Positions 1 to 5,134 of a stretch of 10,154 nucleotides of DNA are shown here, one piece after another. Made by a program: the position numbers and the translations under genes. The notes beneath the pieces are model-generated. The model saw only the letters and a list, made by a program, of their open reading frames with translations. It ran no database searches and was not told the origin of the DNA. The DNA comes from Verrucomicrobiota bacterium (GTDB lineage Bacteria > Verrucomicrobiota > Verrucomicrobiia > Chthoniobacterales > UBA10450): the NCBI GenBank assembly GCA_003217965.1, contig QHNB01000022.1, forward strand, positions 1-10,154. Direction: 5' to 3'. Each line of letters opens with the position of its first letter. The stretch's first letter is position 1.

Positions 1-251
1 CTCGTCTCCGGATCATTGTCCAGTTCGATGCCAGCACGAATTTTGCAATCTGGATTTTTTTTCCGCAGCTGATCGATTTCGTCAAAATCGATACCGTCGT
101 GATAACGATCGTGGTCGGTAAAAGCCAGTTCGATAATTCCTCGGACGCGTGCTGAATCGACCCATGGCTGGAGTAGTTCGCGCGTATAACGCTGCACCCG
201 GTGTCCTTGGGGATGCGTGTGATAATCGGCGAACAGCTGAGATACCATCAT
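1..251 (-). CDS. PHP-domain phosphoesterase, N-terminal part (runs off left edge)
   Basis: The minus strand from 251 is open to the window edge, giving 83 residues with no stop. The N-terminus reads MMVSQLFADYHTHPQGH, then FTDHDRYHDGIDF, then IRAGIELDND. The HTH triplet close to the start, the TDHD motif and the Glu in AGIE are the first metal-binding motifs of the PHP (polymerase and histidinol phosphatase) domain. The family contains histidinol-phosphatases (HisJ/HisK type) and other metal-dependent phosphoesterases; the visible third does not separate them. Two adjacent ATG codons (251 and 248) place the HTH motif about 10 residues in, which is usual; an in-frame GTG lies 13 codons further upstream. 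It sits 66 bases downstream of the BsuPI-domain gene on the same strand and may be co-transcribed with it. The C-terminal metal ligands lie outside the window, so catalytic completeness cannot be judged. Confidence 0.8.
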   Translation of the reverse strand, partial: MMVSQLFADYHTHPQGHRVQRYTRELLQPWVDSARVRGIIELAFTDHDRYHDGIDFDEIDQLRKKNPDCKIRAGIELDNDPET

Positions 252-315
252 CGTAAGAGATGACGCAAAAAGGCCGAGCCAGGTCGCCACGGAAGGATCA
301 TGACCTGAACTCGAC

Positions 316-834
316 TCAAGGTGCGGTCATGAATTTTTGGCGAGCACGTAACTCCGGATATTTGGGATAAAAAACTTCAACGGTATAAACTTTGGCAGGC
401 TGCAACTCGCGGGTGGCGATGGTTTCGTCATAGAGAATTTGCTCGTGTGGATTGACCAGGAGAGTGCCTTGTTCTTCGCCGAATGCTCGGTTTTCCGACC
501 ATCGATTCAGGACCTGACCATTGGCGTTGAGCAATTGAATATCGATTCGTTGCGACGTGGGAAAATCGAGCGAAACAGGATATGCACCAAGATTAACCAG
601 TCGCGCTTTAACATGGAGCTGGCGGACTTCGGAAAGCCTGACAGCTCCGCCTGGGACTTCCAGCTCGAGCAATAGGCCGCGTAAGCGTGAGTCATGATAC
701 TTTGGCGCCTTGTGCGATGATCTCCCAAATGGATGAAGGATTCGACTAAAGAAGCTGCGCGCCGGAGAAGGCGATTGTGCGAGGGCGCTAGAGGTGACAA
801 AGAGCGCGAGCACTAAAGCCGTCCGGATTTTCAT
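316..834 (-). CDS. Secreted BsuPI-domain (intracellular proteinase inhibitor-like) protein
   Basis: A 172-residue protein. Residues 1-20 (MKIRTALVLALFVTSSALAQ) are a clear Sec signal peptide with a probable cleavage after SALA. Residues about 56-172 resemble the BsuPI beta-sandwich: a strand pattern LHVKARLVNLGAYPVSLDF, then an Ile-Asp-Ile strand, a GQVLNRWSENRAF segment and a C-terminal KVYTVEVFY strand. In this family a typical stretch has a hydrophobic strand, 'pV.l.F', a 'd..G..vw.WS' turn and a late 'G.Y.v' strand. The name comes from a Bacillus subtilis protease inhibitor, but most members are exported proteins of unknown role, so protease inhibition is not implied. The ATG at 834 is chosen over an in-frame TTG at 861 because it puts the signal peptide at the N-terminus. 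It is divergent from the gene at 890 with only 55 bases between them, and upstream of the PHP gene. Confidence 0.72.
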   Translation of the reverse strand: MKIRTALVLALFVTSSALAQSPSPARSFFSRILHPFGRSSHKAPKYHDSRLRGLLLELEVPGGAVRLSEVRQLHVKARLVNLGAYPVSLDFPTSQRIDIQLLNANGQVLNRWSENRAFGEEQGTLLVNPHEQILYDETIATRELQPAKVYTVEVFYPKYPELRARQKFMTAP

Positions 835-889
835 GTGCGCGTGTTTCAGCAAACGTTGCAAAAGGTGTCAAACCCTTTATCAATCGCGC
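835..889. promoter_or_regulatory. Short divergent promoter region between BsuPI and SecD-P1-like genes
   Basis: Only 55 bases separate two divergent starts, so both promoters must overlap here or lie inside the opposing genes. On the minus strand a perfect TTGACA (871-866) is followed after 17 bases by a poor -10, TGAAAC (848-843). On the plus strand TTGCAA (856-861) is followed after 16 bases by TATCAA (878-883), seven bases before the ATG at 890. Neither start has an obvious Shine-Dalgarno sequence. The assignments rest on consensus matching by eye and are weak. Confidence 0.3.
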
Positions 890-1360
890 ATGTCTCGCGC
901 TTTGGCGGTCGCGTTCATCACCATGATGGTGACGGCAGTCGCATTCGCCAAAACGAAACATTGCCTGGTGCGTGTTTATGCGCAGGCAAATGCCAAGGAC
1001 ACCGAGGTTTTCGCCTCGCCCATCACTACCCCGATCTCTGGTAAATCGATTTTTATCGAAAAAATTCCAACCGTGTCGGAGCGAGATATCGTTGCATTTC
1101 GCCCTTATGCCGGAGCAAACGGCACCTTCGGCGCCCTCTTACAACTCGATGAGCATGGCCGGCTCGCTCTTGAAACTCTCAGCATCGAGCATCGTGGAAG
1201 CGTTTTGGTTGTCATAGTCAACGGCAAGGCAGCAACCGAGCTTATGGTCGACCGGCGCGTCTCCGATGGACAACTTTATATCGCGTCAGGACTAACGGCA
1301 GCAGACATCGACCTGATGAGAAGAGATTGGCCGCAAATTGGCCAAAAAAAACGACGATGA
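890..1360 (+). CDS. Small exported protein with SecD P1-head-like domain
   Basis: A 156-residue protein. Residues 1-20 (MSRALAVAFITMMVTAVAFA) form a signal peptide ending in a plausible AFA/K cleavage site; this is why the ATG at 890 is preferred to the longer frame that opens at 794. The mature part carries GALLQLDEHGRLALETLS (81-98), then SVLVVIVNGKAATELMVDRRVSDGQLYI and ASGLTAADIDLM. This order (a 'l...G...l...t' strand, a 'l.vivdG.v...p.v...i..G...i.Gl...da..l' segment) resembles the P1 head subdomain of SecD/SecDF, which normally sits between transmembrane helices of the Sec accessory complex. Here there are no transmembrane helices after the signal peptide, so it is a stand-alone periplasmic version. 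The resemblance is judged by eye; function is unknown. Its stop overlaps the ATG of the M23 peptidase gene. Confidence 0.6.
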   Translation: MSRALAVAFITMMVTAVAFAKTKHCLVRVYAQANAKDTEVFASPITTPISGKSIFIEKIPTVSERDIVAFRPYAGANGTFGALLQLDEHGRLALETLSIEHRGSVLVVIVNGKAATELMVDRRVSDGQLYIASGLTAADIDLMRRDWPQIGQKKRR

Positions 1361-2388
1361 TGAGTCGGAGTTTCGCGATCGCGCTGGCCACGATCGCGCT
1401 CTCTGTCTCGGTGCCTGCTCAAAATGCGAAAATCGAGATCAGCCTCCCGACCGATAACGATGCGCTCTTTCGCGGCGGTGGTCCGGATTTTTACCAATAC
1501 GTCGATCGCGACTATCAAGGGGTAAAATCAACTCCCTGGGAAGGCGGGCGTTACGGGGTCGTCCGCGATCCGATCCAGACGGCAGAAGGAATTGTCTACA
1601 CGCGATTTCATGAAGGCATCGATATTAAATGTCTTCATCGGGACCCGCGGGGCGAGCCACTGGACGAAGTCCGAGCGATTGCCGACGGGAAGGTGGTGCA
1701 CACTAATCACGTGCCAGGCTATTCCAACTACGGGCGCTATATCGTGATCGAGCACCTCTGGGACGGCTGCCCTTATTACAGCCTCTACGGACACCTTAGT
1801 GAGATCGACGTCAACGGTGCACAACGCGTCAGCCGCGGGCAACGGATTGGGCGCATGGGTTATACCGGCGAAGGAATAAACCAGGCGAGGGCTCATTTGC
1901 ACCTTGAACTGAATCTGATGTTCAGCCGGAATTTCGAATCCTGGCACGATCGGAATTTTCCCGATCCCAATCACAACGGCATCTATAATGGACTTAACCT
2001 CGCTGGCATTGATATCGCCCGGTTTTTTCTGGAGCACCAAAGGCGACCTGAACTCACCGTCCCACAGTTCTTGGCTGACGAAGAAGTATTCTATCGGGTG
2101 GCGGTTCCGAATTCCCCACACTTTGATCTCAAAAAATTCTATCCGTGGATGATAAAGAACGCGTCAGGCAGCGCAAAATCGTGGGAGATAAGCTTCGCGG
2201 GCTCTGGGGTACCCTTGAGCATAGAGGGGCGCGGTTACTCCGTGTCGCAAGCAACGCTTACTTTCGTCAAGAAGTCGGCGATCGATTCTGCCTATCTCAC
2301 GCGCGACCAGCTCGCCGGTCGAGGCGAACACGCGCATCTGACCGAAAGCGGTATGCGTTTTATGCGGCTGTTGACGTGGCCGGATTGA
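1357..2388 (+). CDS. Secreted M23-family zinc metallopeptidase (LytM-like)
   Basis: A 343-residue protein with a signal peptide at 1-22 (ending VPAQ). The M23 (LytM/lysostaphin-like) domain covers about residues 80-190: FHEGIDI gives H85 and D89 of the HxxxD zinc motif, YGHL gives H146, and AHLHLEL gives H180 and H182 of the HxH motif. All usual metal and catalytic positions are present, so an active enzyme is expected, acting in the periplasm on peptidoglycan cross-bridges or another glycyl peptide; the exact substrate cannot be read. The insertion around 92-103 (KCLHRDPRGEP) and the C-terminal 150 residues are not part of the standard domain. The start ATG at 1357 overlaps the upstream TGA (ATGA), a classic coupling arrangement; ATG 1360 is an equal alternative. 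The frame is also open upstream to TTG 1327, but that would bury the signal peptide. Confidence 0.88.
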   Translation: MMSRSFAIALATIALSVSVPAQNAKIEISLPTDNDALFRGGGPDFYQYVDRDYQGVKSTPWEGGRYGVVRDPIQTAEGIVYTRFHEGIDIKCLHRDPRGEPLDEVRAIADGKVVHTNHVPGYSNYGRYIVIEHLWDGCPYYSLYGHLSEIDVNGAQRVSRGQRIGRMGYTGEGINQARAHLHLELNLMFSRNFESWHDRNFPDPNHNGIYNGLNLAGIDIARFFLEHQRRPELTVPQFLADEEVFYRVAVPNSPHFDLKKFYPWMIKNASGSAKSWEISFAGSGVPLSIEGRGYSVSQATLTFVKKSAIDSAYLTRDQLAGRGEHAHLTESGMRFMRLLTWPD

Positions 2389-2414
2389 CTAAAACAAGTC
2401 GGACAACGGATCGC

Positions 2415-2514
2415 GTCATCCCGATAAAAGCGAGGGATCTGTCTTTTGTAACATCGCGAGATCCCTCGCCATCGGAGCTTACCCTAGCGAGGGTGGCGGG
2501 CCGCTCGGGATAAC
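2415..2514. repeat. Composite palindromic repeat (REP/MITE-like) in a convergent gap
   Basis: The gap between the M23 gene and mogA holds nested inverted repeats. The core is a perfect 11-base pair of arms, GCGAGGGATCT (2430-2440) and AGATCCCTCGC (2459-2469), around an 18-base loop. An outer pair, GTCATCCCGA (2415-2424) and TCGGGATAAC (2505-2514), matches in 9 of 10 positions. Between the inner and outer right arms lies a small hairpin, ACCCT (2481-2485) with AGGGT (2490-2494). The right inner arm can alternatively pair with GCGAGGG (2487-2493). Each half reads as one unit, GTxATCCCGA...GCGAGGGATCT, placed head to head, with extra sequence in the right unit. From memory, units of the form TCATCCCGAGCG...GCGAGGGATCT are dispersed in several environmental bacterial genomes. 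The position suits a bidirectional terminator for the flanking convergent genes, although no U-tract follows. Confidence 0.7.
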
Positions 2515-2533
2515 AGGGAGGAAAACGGAAACG

Positions 2534-3016
2534 TCAACACGAAGTCGGTTTCCGCTGCGCCAGCGCAACGGCGTGAGGGATCGCTCCTTCGACGAAACCA
2601 AGACACTCGACGGCCCCACTCGGTTTTCCCGGCAAAGCAATGACAAGCGAGTCATCAATCACAGCGGCAAGATTCCGGGAAAGAATCGCATTGGGTGTCA
2701 GCTTCATTGATTCGGCGCGCATCACTTCGCCAAATCCAGGAATTTCCACGCGCATAATCTCACGCAGGGCTTCGGGCGTAACATCGCGTTCCGCAATGCC
2801 GGTTCCACCGGTAGCTAAGATCAAACCGCAACCTTGGGCTGAAAAACTCCGGATTGTTTCCTGAATACGCTTTTTGTCGTCAGGAACGATTGCTTCGCAG
2901 AGCACGTCCCATCCGCGTTTTTCCGCTGCTGCTTTCAGCGCTGGTCCCCCCAGATCAGCGTAGTCACCGGCGCTAGCACGATCTGAAACCGTAATGATGC
3001 CGACCGTGATCTGCAT
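2534..3016 (-). CDS. mogA: Molybdopterin adenylyltransferase, MogA/MoaB family
   Basis: A 160-residue protein, full length for the MogA/MoaB family of single-domain MoCF proteins. It activates molybdopterin by adenylylation (MPT-AMP) before metal insertion in the cytosol. Visible motifs are SDRASAG (11-17) at the first strand, LATGGTGIAERDVTPEA (68-83) containing the TGGTG nucleotide/MPT-binding loop and the conserved Asp78, and LPGKPSGA (128-135). The family shares its fold with the MoeA C-terminal domain, but the short length excludes MoeA. The ATG at 3016 is 5 bases after the moaC stop, so it is the third gene of a moaA-moaC-mogA operon. MogA and MoaB cannot be separated by eye; some MoaB proteins are dispensable or inactive, so the symbol is approximate. 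Confidence 0.88.
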   Translation of the reverse strand: MQITVGIITVSDRASAGDYADLGGPALKAAAEKRGWDVLCEAIVPDDKKRIQETIRSFSAQGCGLILATGGTGIAERDVTPEALREIMRVEIPGFGEVMRAESMKLTPNAILSRNLAAVIDDSLVIALPGKPSGAVECLGFVEGAIPHAVALAQRKPTSC

Positions 3017-3021
3017 TTTTA

Positions 3022-3477
3022 TCAGACGACGCGTTTCGTTTTCTTTAGCAACCGGACGCTGGAGATTTCCATAGCGTCATCAATGGCTTTGCACATGTCG
3101 TAAATCGTGAGCAACGCGATCATGACGCCGGTGAGCGCCTCCATTTCGACACCGGTTTGTGCCGTTGTTCGCGCAGTGCAGGTCGCGGTAATTGCCTCCG
3201 CATTCGTTTCAAACTCGACGTCGATGCCACTCAATGGCAGCGGATGACAGAGTGGAATCAACTCCGCCGTTCGTTTGACCGCCTGGATTCCAGCGATTTG
3301 CGCCGCGGCGAAAACGTTGCCCTTGGCGATCTGATTGTGTGTGATGGCGTTGACAGTTTCGGGCTTGACCTTGATTTCTCCGGAGGCAACTGCCATCCGC
3401 GTGCTCAGCGGTTTGCCGGAAACATCGACCATTCGAACACGCCCGTCCGCGGCAACATGAGTGAGCTTGCGCTTCAT
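3022..3477 (-). CDS. moaC: Cyclic pyranopterin monophosphate synthase MoaC
   Basis: A 151-residue protein of normal MoaC length. With MoaA it converts GTP to cyclic pyranopterin monophosphate (cPMP), the first stable intermediate of molybdenum cofactor synthesis: MoaC takes 3',8-cyclo-7,8-dihydro-GTP made by MoaA and rearranges it to cPMP. The signature segments are all present: KGNVFAAAQIAGI (52-64, with Lys52 matching the conserved active-site lysine), LIPLCHPLPLSG (73-84), GVEMEALTG (109-117) and YDMCKAID (126-133, containing Asp127 and Lys130, equivalent to the catalytic Asp/Lys pair of E. coli). Its ATG overlaps the moaA stop by one base (TGATG), implying translational coupling. No truncation or missing residue is seen. 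Confidence 0.95.
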   Translation of the reverse strand: MKRKLTHVAADGRVRMVDVSGKPLSTRMAVASGEIKVKPETVNAITHNQIAKGNVFAAAQIAGIQAVKRTAELIPLCHPLPLSGIDVEFETNAEAITATCTARTTAQTGVEMEALTGVMIALLTIYDMCKAIDDAMEISSVRLLKKTKRVV

Positions 3478-4478
3478 CAGCCGCCAATGGCGACCATTCG
3501 TCGCTGTGGCTGATAATTTTCCCGAAACTCGTGCCGTTCCGGTTTGCGCTCGACAACATCCAGAAAAAAGTTTCGCAGTTCGTCGTCACTCGCCCCTGCC
3601 CGCAGGGGTTTCAGGATATCGAACTCGAGATGGCTACCGAGACACGGCCGCAATTTGCCGTCACAGGTCAGACGCAGCTTGTTGCAGGTATCGCAAAAGT
3701 GAAGATTTGTCAGTGCGCCGATGAAGCCGATCCGCTGACCGCGCCCAGGAATTTGGAAGTAGGTTGCGGGGCCACTGGTCTTAAAATCGGGCTGAGGAAT
3801 AAGTGATCCCAGCTGTGCTTCAATTACCCGTCGTGCGGCGCTGATTGGAAAAAAATTCGATTCATTCAGCACCTCGGTCGCACTCACCGGCATCAATTCG
3901 ATAAACCGGAGCAGCAATTCTCTTTCTCCGGCAAAATCAATCAGCGCGAGGAGCGCGTCCTCGTTCCGGCCGCGCATCAGCACGGCATTGAGCTTGATTT
4001 GCGGGAAACGCGCTTCGATTGCAGCCTCGATTCCTTCAAGCACGCGCGGCAGAAAATCGCGACTAGTGACACCCTGATAAACAGCACGGTCCAAGGTATC
4101 GAGCGAGATGTTAAGCGAATCGACGCCGGCCGCCCGAATTTCCTCCGCGATCGTGCTGCCACTGGAGCCGGCGCGGGCGAGGAGCGTGCCATTCGTCGAG
4201 ACACCCACACGTTTGATCCCGTTTACCGCTGTGACTTCGCCCAAGAATTCCGTGACACCTTTTCGCGTGAGCGGTTCGCCACCAGTGACTCGGATCTTGT
4301 CGATTCCGAGTTGCGCTCCGACGCGAATGAGCCGCAGCGTTTCCGGAAACGTGAGAACATCGGCCCGCGGCAGCCATTCCTGCAATTCATCCGGCATACA
4401 ATAACTGCAACGTTCGTTGCAGCGATCGGTCACCGAAACCCGCAGATAGGAAATGCGATGGCCGAAATGATCTTGCAT
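3477..4478 (-). CDS. moaA: GTP 3',8-cyclase MoaA (radical SAM)
   Basis: A 333-residue radical SAM enzyme, the usual length, that cyclises GTP to 3',8-cyclo-7,8-dihydro-GTP as the first step of molybdenum cofactor synthesis. The N-terminal 4Fe-4S cluster ligands are C20, C24 and C27 (CNERCSYC), and GGEP (66-69) is the SAM-binding motif. The second, C-terminal cluster that binds GTP is provided by C262, C265 and C279 in FCDTCNKLRLTCDG...RPCLG. The protein ends in the double glycine (VAIGG) that is required for MoaA activity in characterised homologues. ATG 4478 (MQDHFGHRISYLRVSVTDRC) matches the usual family N-terminus; an in-frame TTG at 4487 would only add three residues. It is first in the operon with moaC and mogA, and divergent from the lipoprotein gene. 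Confidence 0.96.
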   Translation of the reverse strand: MQDHFGHRISYLRVSVTDRCNERCSYCMPDELQEWLPRADVLTFPETLRLIRVGAQLGIDKIRVTGGEPLTRKGVTEFLGEVTAVNGIKRVGVSTNGTLLARAGSSGSTIAEEIRAAGVDSLNISLDTLDRAVYQGVTSRDFLPRVLEGIEAAIEARFPQIKLNAVLMRGRNEDALLALIDFAGERELLLRFIELMPVSATEVLNESNFFPISAARRVIEAQLGSLIPQPDFKTSGPATYFQIPGRGQRIGFIGALTNLHFCDTCNKLRLTCDGKLRPCLGSHLEFDILKPLRAGASDDELRNFFLDVVERKPERHEFRENYQPQRRMVAIGG

Positions 4479-4528
4479 CCAGCGCAACGTTACGGTTGCA
4501 AAGGGGTTGAATCAAGGAACTGGGAGGA
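4479..4528 (-). promoter_or_regulatory. Candidate moaA promoter with small inverted repeat
   Basis: Reading the minus strand, TTGATT is followed after 17 bases by TAACGT, which ends eight bases before the moaA ATG. These are only partial sigma70 matches (about 4/6 and 3/6). An inverted repeat GCAAC (4484-4488)/GTTGC (4495-4499) with a 6-base spacer overlaps the proposed -10 and could be an operator or chance. No molybdenum-cofactor riboswitch fits in this short leader. Confidence 0.28.
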
Positions 4529-4556
4529 TTGACTCACTATTCGGGACTTGTATGAT
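4529..4556 (+). promoter_or_regulatory. Near-consensus sigma70 promoter of the BamE-like lipoprotein gene
   Basis: TTGACT (4529-4534, 5/6 to consensus) and TATGAT (4551-4556, 5/6) are separated by 16 bases. The expected transcription start, 6-8 bases past the -10, falls at about 4562-4564, i.e. on or immediately before the ATG at 4564. This predicts a leaderless or almost leaderless mRNA and makes the in-frame ATG at 4552, which lies inside the -10 box, an unlikely start. It is one of the best promoter-like sequences seen in the window. Confidence 0.55.
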
Positions 4557-4563
4557 TTTCCAG

Positions 4564-5088
4564 ATGAAGCGTCGATTTTTTTCATGGGCGCTGACGCTTG
4601 GCATGGCAGCTGGCGCGTTATTTCTTTTCGGCTGCGAGACGACGGAATCGCGGATTTCTGCCCATCGTGATCTGTTCAACAGTTTGTCACCGACCGACCA
4701 ACAGCTCGTTTCGCAAGGTCGAATACGACCAGGCATGTCACAAGGAGCGGTCTGGTTGGCGTGGGGATCACCGGAGGAAAAGGCTCCCGGCTTCATGCGC
4801 GGCCACGCGACCGAGACTTGGGTCTATTACGAATACACAACCGTTTATCCCTATGGCTATGGCCCGTATGGCTACGGCTATCCCTACGGTGGCGGTTTTG
4901 GCTTCGGTGGAGTTGGGGTAATCCACGCCCATCACGGCCGGCGGTTCGTCATTTTTGGCGATCCGTTCTACGATCCGTTTTATTACTCGGCGATTCCGCC
5001 ACGCGTGCAATATCCCGCCAAAACGGTGACGTTCGTGAACGGCCGCGTCGTTGCTTTCCAACATCTGGTTCCGCCTTATCGCTACTGA
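4564..5088 (+). CDS. Putative outer-membrane lipoprotein with BamE/SmpA-like motif and Tyr/Gly-rich segment
   Basis: A 174-residue protein. Residues 1-23 are a lipoprotein signal peptide (MKRRFF start, hydrophobic core) ending in the lipobox LFGC with the modified cysteine at C24. Residues 52-91 contain GRIRPGMSQGAVWLAWGSP and a later ETWVYYEY; the pattern 'I..GMs...V...wG.P......g..E.WvY' is the core of small BamE/SmpA/OmlA-like domains. Residues 95-118 are an aromatic/Gly-rich stretch (PYGYG repeats), then a His-rich patch HAHHGRR and a final VTFVNGRVVAFQ beta-hairpin typical of the end of this domain. The repeat therefore appears inserted in a loop of the fold. It probably sits in the outer membrane facing the periplasm; a role in Bam is not implied. 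ATG 4564 is preferred over 4552 because of the promoter position and the KRR n-region. Confidence 0.68.
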   Translation: MKRRFFSWALTLGMAAGALFLFGCETTESRISAHRDLFNSLSPTDQQLVSQGRIRPGMSQGAVWLAWGSPEEKAPGFMRGHATETWVYYEYTTVYPYGYGPYGYGYPYGGGFGFGGVGVIHAHHGRRFVIFGDPFYDPFYYSAIPPRVQYPAKTVTFVNGRVVAFQHLVPPYRY

Positions 5089-5102
5089 GGCGCGCTTGCG
5101 CC
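5089..5102 (+). other. Small GC hairpin directly after the lipoprotein stop codon
   Basis: GGCGC (5089-5093) and GCGCC (5098-5102) form a perfect five-pair stem with a four-base loop, starting on the base after the TGA. No U-run follows, so it is not a standard intrinsic terminator. It could mark an mRNA 3' end or be chance in a GC-rich spacer; ubiD may still be read through from upstream. Confidence 0.3.
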
Positions 5103-5134
5103 ACCGTGTGAACTGGAACGCGCGTTAGCTCTCG

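Noticed and set aside
794..889. Upstream extension of the SecD-P1-like gene to 794
   Set aside because: It would overlap the coding part of the divergent BsuPI gene and place 32 Cys/Arg-rich residues before an obvious signal peptide.
2145..2513. Plus-strand frame inside and beyond the M23 gene
   Set aside because: Its peptide is Arg-rich without any domain, it mostly overlaps the peptidase, and its 3' part runs through the palindromic repeat.
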